Assembly (NCBI GenBank): GCA_021786215.1 | Contig: JAJYNT010000208.1 | Span: 1 to 5,136, forward strand | Reading direction: 5' to 3' | Length of the DNA: 5,136 bases | DNA from: Chloroflexota bacterium | GTDB lineage: Bacteria; Chloroflexota; UBA6077 | Part shown: in pieces, positions 1 through 5,136 of the stretch | Numbering within the stretch: the stretch's first letter is position 1 | Layout of the letters: the number at the start of each line of letters is the position of its first letter | The notes under the pieces: model-generated | Databases searched by the model: none | Told to the model about the DNA's origin: nothing | Seen by the model: the letters and a program-made list of their open reading frames with translations, nothing else | Position numbers and translations under genes: made by a program

Positions 1-1493
1 TGGACGGGTACCTGGGCGATGCCTATCTCCGGCGCCAAGGGATGGCCCGTGATGGCCTCGGCTGCCCTGTTGAAGAGGGTCGGCTGTGGGCGGTCCGGCG
101 CGGAGTAGAGGATTATGCCGACGGGAGCGGTGTCGATGAGCACCCGCAGCCGGTTCCGCTCCATCTGCGCATCCTCCAGGAGCCGTTCCCGGTGGATGGC
201 AAGCGCGGCCCGCTCGGCCACCACCTCCACGAGCCGCTCCTCCTCCGGTGTGAACTCCCTCTGCACCAGGAAGTTTACCTCCACCACCCCGATAACCTCC
301 TTTCCAATCCGCATCGGTGCTCCCAGCATGCCCCTGATCCGATTGTCCGTGATGCAGGGGCTCCAGATGGCTGGCTCGGCCTGGGCATCTCGCACCCAGA
401 ACAGGGCGTTGCGGGCGGCCGCTTGCCCTGCGAGCCCCTCTCCCATCCTCACACGGAGGCCGACATACTCTCGGGGGATGCCCACCGCCTGCCGGAGCAC
501 CAGCTCCTGCCGAGTCTCGTCGAGAAGAAAGATGGCTCCGGCGTTGGCGTCCAGGATGGCCACCATCCGCTCCAGGATGCTCTGGAGCAACTGCTCCAGC
601 CCCAGGCGGCCCAAGCTCGGGTCCGTCACCCGCTGCAGTGCCTCCAGCTCACGGGTTCTCTCTTGCTCTCGCCTGTACAGCCCCACGTACTCGGAGAGCT
701 GACCGAACAGCGTCACGGAGAAGGCAGCGATCCAGAGAACCCGCTGCAGGTACCACCATGGGTCGTAGCGTTTGCCGCCGATGACCGCCGAGAAGACGGC
801 GAAGGCGATTATCGACTGAGTGATGGCGAGGTAGCCGAAGAGGGAATCGCCGGTCTGCCGGTAACGGCGAGCCGAGAGCAGGGCGCCTGCCGCGAACGCC
901 GCCGTGATGCCGTAGAGCCAACCGACCTGAGGAGTGGTGAAAGTCCCACCAACCACCAGCGGGGGCATAGACTGCTCGAATGCCACGACCAAGCCGGACA
1001 TCGTGGCGATAGCCGCCATCGAGGCTATCGCCAGCCAGAACCACCAGCGCTCTCCGCGTGCTCCGGCTCGAGGCCAGGGGGCGAGGACTGCCGCCAGAAG
1101 AAAGAGGGCCAGGGCGCTGAACTTGAGGCTAAAGAGCCAGCCCGACGTATTGGGGAGTTGGGCGATGAGGCCTCGATCGCCGGGTAGAAGGCCCGGCCAG
1201 GAGAGGACGTAGAAGATGGCAAGAATGGCATATGCGCCGAAGGCGATGCCTATCCAGAAGTCGGCGGACCCGCGCAGCACCTGGTAGCGCCCGAAGGCGA
1301 GGAAGGCGACGCTCACGGCTGCCAGCGCGGCAAAACCGTCTGCCAGCGGCACGTACCAGGTGAGGACCGCAACGACCGGCCCCCGGCCCCAGAGGAGGAA
1401 GAGGATCCCGAAAAGCACCGCCAGGCCGACGGTGATCCCGATGAACCACCGCAGCAACGAGTCACCGCGTTGTCGGGCATCGGTGCGTCTCAC
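1..1493 (-). CDS. Membrane sensor protein, MASE-like transmembrane N-terminus with GAF and PAS domains (C-terminus beyond window)
   Basis: An open frame of 497 codons runs on the minus strand from GTG at 1493 to the left edge with no stop. Residues 12-36, 43-66, 79-98, 118-138, 150-172, 190-206, 219-239 and 249-266 are hydrophobic, giving about eight membrane helices. The stretch around 209-275 (RRYRQTGDSLFGYL, then RYDPWWYLQRVLW) resembles MASE4-type sensor domains. A charged linker helix (274-290) leads to a GAF domain at about 297-437 and the start of a PAS domain from about 446 (TAPVGIIL, then FNRAAEAITGHPL). Membrane sensor plus GAF/PAS usually feeds a histidine kinase, sometimes a diguanylate cyclase; the output domain is not visible. 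An in-frame stop lies at 1503-1505, so GTG 1493 is the earliest start, preceded by AGGG seven bases upstream. The signal sensed is unknown. Confidence 0.85.
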   Translation of the reverse strand, partial: MRRTDARQRGDSLLRWFIGITVGLAVLFGILFLLWGRGPVVAVLTWYVPLADGFAALAAVSVAFLAFGRYQVLRGSADFWIGIAFGAYAILAIFYVLSWPGLLPGDRGLIAQLPNTSGWLFSLKFSALALFLLAAVLAPWPRAGARGERWWFWLAIASMAAIATMSGLVVAFEQSMPPLVVGGTFTTPQVGWLYGITAAFAAGALLSARRYRQTGDSLFGYLAITQSIIAFAVFSAVIGGKRYDPWWYLQRVLWIAAFSVTLFGQLSEYVGLYRREQERTRELEALQRVTDPSLGRLGLEQLLQSILERMVAILDANAGAIFLLDETRQELVLRQAVGIPREYVGLRVRMGEGLAGQAAARNALFWVRDAQAEPAIWSPCITDNRIRGMLGAPMRIGKEVIGVVEVNFLVQREFTPEEERLVEVVAERAALAIHRERLLEDAQMERNRLRVLIDTAPVGIILYSAPDRPQPTLFNRAAEAITGHPLAPEIGIAQVPV

Positions 1494-1646
1494 AGCATGG
1501 CCCTAGTGCGGATTTAGTCGACTCTGTTTTATCAACTACTCTTTGCAATCGATATGCCACCCTGGCCCCGCCCGGTCGCCCGCGCCCTGAGACCATCTCG
1601 ATGCCGCGTGCGGCGCCTTTGCCTGGTTTGCCGGAGGGAGCAGGAC

Positions 1647-1681
1647 AAAAAGGGCCGCCCGACGGGAACGGATCGGGCGGC
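1647..1681 (-). terminator. Rho-independent terminator of the hemerythrin-like gene
   Basis: Read on the minus strand, GCCGCCCGA and TCGGGCGGC form a perfect 9-bp GC-rich stem (1673-1681 with 1654-1662) around a 10-base loop, followed after CC by TTTTT (1651-1647). It starts 23 bases after the hemerythrin stop codon. There is no T run on the plus-strand side, so it acts only on minus-strand transcripts. It separates the hemerythrin gene from the sensor gene downstream. Confidence 0.88.
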
Positions 1682-1704
1682 ACCTCAGGAGGGGATGAAT
1701 GGAG

Positions 1705-2259
1705 CTAGGCTGCCTGCGGCCTGTCCAGCTCGTCTATCATCCGGTGATAGCGCTCGTGCACGCCGGGGCCGATCCGCTCCGACTCGATCCGGTCGAACTC
1801 GACGATCAACCGCTGCTGTTCCGGATCGGACAGGACCTGGTTCGCCATCGGGAAGAGAATGTTATCTTCCTTCTGGATGTGCTGGGCCAGGAGGGATGCA
1901 TACGCCCTGGCGTTCTCCGCGAGGGGCTTACGGGCCGGCTGCTCGCCCCGCTTGTAAGCCTCCAGCGCTTCGCCCATAGCCCTGATGTAGCCTCGTCCCT
2001 CCTCGTGCTCCGCGAGCATCACCCCGATGGGTCCACGCTCCACCGGGACCCCCGCAGTGGCCATGGCGGGGAAGAGGGCCGTCTCCTCCTTGCCGTGGTG
2101 GCAGCGGTCGGCGAAGTTTCGGAGGAAGTCCAGGGAATCCTCGAAAATCTGTGCCGGCACCGGTTCCCCGGCGTCCAAACGATCCGCCGCCCTCTCCAAC
2201 ACCCTCAACACCCGTTCCACGGCGCGGTGCTCGTTCATCAACACTTCGCTTGCTTTCAT
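1705..2259 (-). CDS. Hemerythrin-like HHE domain protein
   Basis: This 184-residue cytoplasmic protein has the hemerythrin HHE four-helix pattern in two pseudo-repeats. Candidate metal ligands are H11 with H54 and E58 (in CHHGKEETALFP), then H85 with H127 and E131 (in QHIQKEDNILFP). The two HxxxE motifs align with each other through the following LFP, which supports the assignment; H168 near the C-terminus may also matter. Proteins of this family bind a non-haem di-iron centre and are linked to O2 or NO binding, iron homeostasis or repair of damaged iron centres. The specific role here cannot be told from sequence. There is no signal peptide or membrane helix. The ATG start is backed by a consensus AGGAGG six bases upstream. 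The gene is monocistronic, closed by a strong terminator, and a CRP/FNR-like palindrome lies upstream. Confidence 0.93.
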   Translation of the reverse strand: MKASEVLMNEHRAVERVLRVLERAADRLDAGEPVPAQIFEDSLDFLRNFADRCHHGKEETALFPAMATAGVPVERGPIGVMLAEHEEGRGYIRAMGEALEAYKRGEQPARKPLAENARAYASLLAQHIQKEDNILFPMANQVLSDPEQQRLIVEFDRIESERIGPGVHERYHRMIDELDRPQAA

Positions 2260-2265
2260 CTCCCA

Positions 2266-2271
2266 CCTCCT
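2266..2271 (-). promoter_or_regulatory. Consensus Shine-Dalgarno of the hemerythrin-like gene
   Basis: On the minus strand AGGAGG lies six bases before the ATG at 2259. It fixes the start codon and predicts strong translation. Confidence 0.85.
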
Positions 2272-2305
2272 GGAGCGATAATTTCGCTCGATTTCGTCAT
2301 CAATA

Positions 2306-2311
2306 ACTGTA
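2306..2311 (-). promoter_or_regulatory. Candidate -10 element for the hemerythrin-like gene
   Basis: TACAGT on the minus strand matches the -10 consensus at four of six positions. It would place the transcript start near 2299 and give a 5' leader of about 40 bases. No good -35 hexamer lies at the right spacing, as is common for activator-dependent promoters. The palindrome at 2333-2348 would then be centred at -41.5. This is an inference from spacing. Confidence 0.35.
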
Positions 2312-2332
2312 GCAGAGCGGAGGGGTCGCCGC

Positions 2333-2348
2333 TGCGACTTAAGTCACA
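2333..2348. promoter_or_regulatory. CRP/FNR-family-like operator upstream of the hemerythrin-like gene
   Basis: TGCGACTTAAGTCACA is a 16-bp inverted repeat with one mismatch between the arms; its central ten bases GACTTAAGTC are a perfect palindrome. It differs by one base from the CRP-type consensus TGTGA-N6-TCACA. It is centred about 81 bases upstream of the hemerythrin start codon. A CRP/FNR-superfamily regulator responding to redox state, NO or a nucleotide would suit an HHE gene, but no regulator gene is present in the window. Confidence 0.5.
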
Positions 2349-2494
2349 CCTGGGGAAAGTTGTTGACCCTCTGTTGTTGGCCGGCATCGGCGGAGCCGTG
2401 AGAAGCTGAGGCATTGGACTAGGCGCCTCGCGGTCGCTTCTTGAGAACAGGCCCCCTCGGGCTCCATAGGAACTCAGTGGTGGAGGCCAACCCA
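2349..2494. other. Intergenic stretch with no gene seen
   Basis: This is the part of the divergent gap between the hemerythrin regulatory region and the TA promoter. I see no credible coding frame, tRNA or terminator hairpin in it. The only structure is a short direct repeat of GTTGTTG at 2359-2365 and 2373-2379. Confidence 0.5.
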
Positions 2495-2523
2495 TTGACC
2501 CACGCATCACTTGATGGTATCGT
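2495..2523 (+). promoter_or_regulatory. Sigma70-type promoter of the toxin-antitoxin operon
   Basis: TTGACC (2495-2500, five of six matches to -35) and TATCGT (2518-2523, four of six matches to -10) are separated by exactly 17 bases. Transcription would start near 2530, leaving a leader of about 43 bases. A second candidate -10, GATAAT at 2536-2541, has a less good -35. Both overlap the putative operator repeats. Confidence 0.5.
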
Positions 2524-2544
2524 AAGTCCGGTGTTGATAATATC
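2511..2544 (+). repeat. Direct-repeat operator candidate of the toxin-antitoxin operon
   Basis: TTGATGGTATC (2511-2521) and TTGATAATATC (2534-2544) are two copies of TTGATNNTATC with starts 23 bp apart, close to two helical turns. The second copy also holds the odd-length palindrome TGATA-A-TATCA. The first copy covers the -10 element. Ribbon-helix-helix antitoxins typically bind such short repeated sites and repress their own operon, so autoregulation is likely. Confidence 0.45.
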
Positions 2545-2572
2545 AGGCCAGATAATCAATTGGAGGTGCAAG

Positions 2573-2824
2573 ATGGGGGCGTCAACATTGCGAATGCCCG
2601 ACGACCTGCACGAACGGCTGAACGCGTGGGCGAGGGAGGAGGGCCGCTCATTTAATGAATTGGCGGTGGGGATACTGGAACGGGAACTTCGCCGCCGGCA
2701 ACGACGGACTACGATCGACAAGATGATCGAGTTCGGAGACACGTTGGCCTCCAAGTATGGACAGTTCCCCGATTCCACGGAGGAGATTAGAGCCATTAGA
2801 GAGGAGCGGGCGGCCCGTGACTGA
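2573..2824 (+). CDS. Ribbon-helix-helix (CopG/Arc-type) antitoxin
   Basis: This 83-residue protein begins with a short beta strand (STLRMP, 4-9) followed by two helices (about 10-22 and 26-40) with DDLHERLNAWAREEGRS and FNELAVGILERELRRR, the standard ribbon-helix-helix DNA-binding fold that works as a dimer. The charged tail (about 45-83) is the usual toxin-binding part. In this family the antitoxin neutralises its partner and represses the shared promoter. The ATG at 2573 is chosen because GGAGG (2562-2566) lies six bases upstream and the RHH strand begins immediately after it. The same frame stays open further upstream, but that extension has no family features and would cover the promoter. 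Its 3' end overlaps the toxin start by eight bases. Confidence 0.85.
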   Translation: MGASTLRMPDDLHERLNAWAREEGRSFNELAVGILERELRRRQRRTTIDKMIEFGDTLASKYGQFPDSTEEIRAIREERAARD

Positions 2825-3248
2825 CTGTGTTTGCCTGGATGCGAACGTTTTAATCAAGGCGTTCATCCCCGAGGAGGGTCGGGATCGGGCGGTCATGCTG
2901 CTCAAGTGGGTGCGCGATTCGGAAGCGGAGATCGTCGCCCCAGCGTTTATGCAGGCGGAGGTGCTTTCCTCAATCAGGCGCAAGGTCGCTCATCGGCAGA
3001 TCACCGCTGAAGAGGGGGAGCAGGCGGCCAGGCTGGTGCTCTCGCTCGAGGTGCGGGAGGTGTCGGGAACGAGGATGTACGAACGAGCGTGGGAGCTTTC
3101 CGGTCAGCTGGGGATGGTCACGATCTACGATGCCGTTTACCTGGCGGTAGCTGAGGCACAGAACGCCGAGTTCTGGACCGCGGACCGGAAGCTCTATGAC
3201 CAAGCCAAGGTGTTTTCATGGGAATGGCCCGGCCCCAAGTTACTGTAG
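2817..3248 (+). CDS. vapC: PIN-domain ribonuclease toxin, VapC family
   Basis: This 143-residue protein is a normal-length single PIN domain. The acidic residues that bind Mg or Mn in VapC nucleases are all visible: D8 in CLDANVLIKAF, E48 in QAEVLSSIRRK, D105 in TIYDAVYLAVAE and D123 in WTADRKLYD. It should therefore be catalytically intact. VapC toxins cleave RNA, often tRNA or rRNA, when the antitoxin is degraded; the target here is unknown. The GTG at 2817 is chosen because the PIN strand starts right after it and it overlaps the antitoxin stop by eight bases. The earlier in-frame ATG at 2757 would add 20 residues read out of the antitoxin gene. GGAG about ten bases upstream gives only a modest ribosome site, so translational coupling is likely. 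Confidence 0.9.
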   Translation: MTDCVCLDANVLIKAFIPEEGRDRAVMLLKWVRDSEAEIVAPAFMQAEVLSSIRRKVAHRQITAEEGEQAARLVLSLEVREVSGTRMYERAWELSGQLGMVTIYDAVYLAVAEAQNAEFWTADRKLYDQAKVFSWEWPGPKLL

Positions 3249-3341
3249 GAAGATCTCGGCAAGAGTCACCTCACCGGGGAGATTTGGTAATCGTGTTCGG
3301 CCTCAACATCATGTCGACCAATTGTCGGCTGCGCTGTTCTG

Positions 3342-3355
3342 CTTGTGATTTAACC
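3342..3355 (+). repeat. Left terminal inverted repeat (IRL)
   Basis: CTTGTGATTTAACC is the exact reverse complement of 4832-4845. Homology between the two ends stops abruptly after 14 bases. Confidence 0.92.
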
Positions 3356-3356
3356 C

Positions 3357-3375
3357 GTCGGTTGTAGATGGATGG
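3357..3375 (+). repeat. Left copy of the subterminal direct repeat
   Basis: GTCGGTTGTAGATGGATGG matches GTCGGTTGTTGATCCATGG at 4815-4833 at 16 of 19 positions, in the same orientation. It begins two bases after IRL. Its role is unknown; it may be an accessory transposase-binding site. Confidence 0.6.
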
Positions 3376-3420
3376 TGGGGTTTGGCTGTTGGTGGTCTGG
3401 CGTGGCACCATTGAGCCATT

Positions 3421-4753
3421 ATGATGCATCCCGACACCATCCAACGACTACGTGAGTTCCGAAACGAGTTGTACATGTTGTTTGGCAAGCGCGCTGACGC
3501 CCTCTTTGAGCTGTGTGACGCCGCGATAACCGCCGGGCTCAGCCCTTCGACGGCCTATCTCAGCCTGGAAGCCGTCCATCGTCGTGGCTGGGGCAGCCTG
3601 TATGCTGCTCTGGCCAAGGGGCAGATCGACACGGAGCTTCTCCGGTCCCTGCTCTCTAGCCATCGCTTGGAGGGCGGACAGCCCATCTACGCCGTCGACA
3701 CGAGCGCCTGGCCACGATGTGCCGCCGAAACCAGCCCTGAGCGTGCTTTCTACCACCACTCTTCCCGCCACATGAAGGGCAAGCCCGTTGTGGCGGGCTG
3801 GGCCTACCAATTGATCGCCCAGGTGAGCTTTGAGCGAGACAGTTGGACGGCGCCATTGGACGCGCAACGGGTCCACCCGAGGGAGGACACCGAGGCCGTC
3901 GCCGTCCGGCAGATCAAGGCCCTGCTGACTTGCCTGCCTGCCCAGGAGGGCGTTCCTCTGTTCCTCTTCGATACCGGTTACAACTCGGTAGCCTTGGCGG
4001 AGGGCTTGAAGGACACGCCGGTGGCGATCCTGGTGCGGCTGCGTTGTGGCCGCTGTTTCTACGGCGATCCCCCTGCCTTGACTCGAACGGGTCGGACGGG
4101 CCGTCCTTTCAGACACGGCGCCAAGATGGCCTTCAAGGACCCCACGACCTGGCCCGAACCGACCGAGGAACACACCGAGCAGGACGGACAGTACGGTACG
4201 GTGCGAGTGCGAGCCTGGTCCGGCCTGCACGCCGTGCCTCGGGACCATCCGACCAAAGGGACCCTTGGCCCCCGTCCGTCCCCTGGTGCGAGGGACCGTG
4301 ATCCTGGTCGAGGTAACCCGTCTGCCCGGCTGGACGCGCAAGCGCCAGTCGCTCTGGCTGTTCTACTACGGGAAGGATAGTCCTAACCTGGCCGTTCTCT
4401 GGCGAGCCTACGTCCACCGGTTCGACGTGGAGCACACCATCCGCTTCTTCAAGCAGACCTTGAACTGGACGATGCCGCGAGTTCGCTATCCAGAGCAGGC
4501 CGACCGCTGGAGCTGGCTGCTCCTGGCGGCCTATACGCAACTCCGCCTGGCTCGCTCCTGTGTTGCCGATCGGCGACTGCCGTGGGAACGTCGGCTCGAA
4601 CCCGATAAGCTGACCCCCTACCGGGTCCGTCGGGGTTTCCGTCGCTTCGGGTGGCGCTCGGCACTCCAGCGAATGCGCCAAGACCCTGCGGTCGCTCTCC
4701 GGGACGTCCCAAGGGTCGCCGATCGGGACGAGCGACGCGCTATCCGGCCCTGA
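3421..4753 (+). pseudogene. DDE transposase, IS4/IS701-like, split by a +1 frameshift
   Basis: The first frame runs from ATG 3421 (or ATG 3424) and is in register to about 4265; its missense tail ends at 4380. The second frame carries the rest, from about 4265 to the stop at 4751-4753. Joined by dropping one base, the protein would have about 443 residues, full length for the group. The catalytic acids are D93 (AVDTSAWPR), D184 (FLFDTGYN) and E337 in joined numbering (HRFDVEHTIRFFKQTLNW). The C-terminal signature ADRWSWLLLAAYTQLRLAR and an Arg-rich tail follow. The shift lies close to five consecutive C (4269-4273); removing one C restores KGTLGPVRPLVRGTVILVEV. It may be a real mutation, a homopolymer read error or, less likely, recoding. 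There is no strong ribosome site upstream. Confidence 0.9.
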
Positions 4754-4814
4754 AGAAGGCTGCCTGAAGGAAACAACACCATAGCTCTAACCGATCCCTG
4801 GCAGATTTCGCGCT

Positions 4815-4833
4815 GTCGGTTGTTGATCCATGG
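4815..4833 (+). repeat. Right copy of the subterminal direct repeat
   Basis: GTCGGTTGTTGATCCATGG is the partner of 3357-3375. It overlaps the first two bases of the right inverted repeat. Both copies point the same way although the terminal repeats are inverted, so the two ends are not mirror images. Confidence 0.6.
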
Positions 4834-4845
4834 TTAAATCACAAG
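4832..4845 (-). repeat. Right terminal inverted repeat (IRR)
   Basis: GGTTAAATCACAAG is the exact reverse complement of IRL at 3342-3355. It ends the element 92 bases after the transposase stop. Confidence 0.92.
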
Positions 4846-4945
4846 ACTTTGTCCCGCACGGAAAAGGACTCTTGCGTTACACACGTACGCTAATACGAAA
4901 AGATGCACCCCATTCCAACTGACGAAGTAGAAGACCTGTGTCTCG

Positions 4946-4988
4946 AAATATGCAAAGACGCCACAAGTCTTCTGGATCTTGTGGCGTC
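4946..4988 (-). terminator. Hairpin terminator downstream of the gyrB-like gene
   Basis: GACGCCACAAG and CTTGTGGCGTC (4957-4967 and 4978-4988) form a perfect 11-bp stem with a 10-base loop. Read on the minus strand it is followed by TTTGCATATTT, a broken T-rich tail, and it lies 65 bases past the gyrB-like stop. On the plus strand no T run follows it. The imperfect T tract makes it a moderate rather than classic terminator. Confidence 0.65.
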
Positions 4989-5053
4989 GCAGATTACTCC
5001 AGCTAACTTCGAGCGCAGTCCAGCTATCCGCCAGAACCTACAACAACATTCCC

Positions 5054-5136
5054 CTATACGTCCAGGTTCCGGACGTCCTTGGCGTGGGTCTGGATGAACC
5101 GTTTCCGCGGGGGTACCGCGTCGCCCATCAGCATGT
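5054..5136 (-). CDS. gyrB: DNA gyrase subunit B, C-terminal end (partial)
   Basis: The last 26 codons and a TAG stop are present on the minus strand; the gene enters from the right edge. The translated end, LMGDAVPPRKRFIQTHAKDV followed by RNLDV, matches the conserved C-terminus of GyrB (LMGxxVxPRxxFIxxxA...NLDI/V). GyrB is the ATPase subunit of the type IIA topoisomerase that introduces negative supercoils. The related ParE has a similar terminus, so with only 26 residues that alternative cannot be excluded. A hairpin terminator follows, then the IS. Confidence 0.82.
   Translation of the reverse strand, partial: MLMGDAVPPRKRFIQTHAKDVRNLDV

Larger units (their letters stand above)
3342..4845 (+). 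mobile_element. Complete insertion sequence, 1504 bp, DDE transposase type
   Basis: The element is bounded by perfect 14-bp inverted repeats, CTTGTGATTTAACC at 3342-3355 and GGTTAAATCACAAG at 4832-4845, enclosing one transposase gene read toward the right. The transposase resembles the IS4/IS701-like group found in actinobacteria and Chloroflexota. I see no direct target duplication: the bases outside the ends are TTCTG on the left and ACTTT on the right. It is inserted between the TA operon and the 3' end of a gyrB-like gene, and so appears not to disrupt a gene. The transposase frame is broken, so this copy is probably not autonomous. Confidence 0.9.

Noticed and set aside
42..1187. Long plus-strand open frame of 381 codons
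   Set aside because: It has no recognisable domain and lies opposite the minus-strand sensor, whose translation gives clear membrane, GAF and PAS features. It is a shadow in GC-rich DNA.
1494..1646. Promoter for the sensor gene (TTGATA and TAAATC-like hexamers)
   Set aside because: The hexamers are only 13 bases apart and other pairs fit poorly, so I could not support a call.
2441..2572. N-terminal extension of the antitoxin from a TTG at 2441
   Set aside because: It would cover the promoter and operator repeats, lacks a ribosome site and has no RHH-family features; ATG 2573 has a strong Shine-Dalgarno.
2419..2796. Minus-strand open frame through the TA promoter
   Set aside because: Low-complexity Ser/Arg-rich product, antisense to the antitoxin; its C-terminal part is not a family I recognise.
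3249..3341. Terminator after the toxin gene
   Set aside because: The CTC/GAG complementarity near 3270 leaves almost no loop and is not followed by a T run.
3448..4341. Minus-strand open frame of 297 codons within the IS
   Set aside because: It is antisense to the transposase, which has clear catalytic motifs; the antisense product has low-complexity Arg/Gly-rich sequence.
4957..4988. Shared CACAAG/CTTGTG between the gyrB hairpin and the IS ends as a target preference
   Set aside because: Only six bases are shared and the hairpin is over 100 bases from the insertion point; chance is enough.
4903..5097. Small plus-strand ORF of 64 codons
   Set aside because: It has no ribosome site, contains the gyrB terminator hairpin and runs antisense into the gyrB C-terminus.

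Overview
This is a GC-rich bacterial chromosomal window. The GyrB C-terminus, the transposase type and the membrane-sensor/hemerythrin neighbourhood would fit Chloroflexota (Thermomicrobia-like) or a high-GC Gram-positive. That placement is an impression from protein style, not a database result. Gene order from the left is: a large minus-strand membrane sensor cut by the left edge (1-1493); a minus-strand hemerythrin-like HHE protein with its own terminator (1647-2259); a regulatory gap (2260-2572); a plus-strand type II toxin-antitoxin pair, ribbon-helix-helix antitoxin plus PIN/VapC toxin (2573-3248); a complete insertion sequence with 14-bp perfect terminal inverted repeats and a frameshifted transposase (3342-4845); and the last 26 codons of a minus-strand gyrB-like gene with a downstream hairpin terminator (4946-5136).

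The sensor has about eight membrane helices of MASE type, a short linker helix, a GAF domain and the beginning of a PAS domain; its output domain lies beyond the left edge. The hemerythrin-like protein keeps both sets of HHE metal ligands. Upstream of it is a 16-bp CRP/FNR-family-like palindrome, positioned where a class II activator would sit relative to a plausible -10 element. Sensor and hemerythrin share a strand but are separated by a strong terminator, so they are probably separate transcription units.

The toxin-antitoxin operon has a recognisable promoter overlapped by two copies of TTGATNNTATC, 23 bp apart, which probably form the antitoxin's operator. The toxin starts with GTG inside the end of the antitoxin gene, which implies translational coupling.

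The IS sits between the TA operon and the 3' end of gyrB. Its transposase would be a normal-length DDE protein of about 443 residues with all three catalytic acids, but a one-base shift near a run of five C splits it into two frames. A 19-bp motif is repeated in direct orientation just inside both ends. I saw no target-site duplication. I found no clear evidence of a wholly new system; the points most worth a second look are the hemerythrin control region, the IS end structure with its frameshift, and the TA operator.
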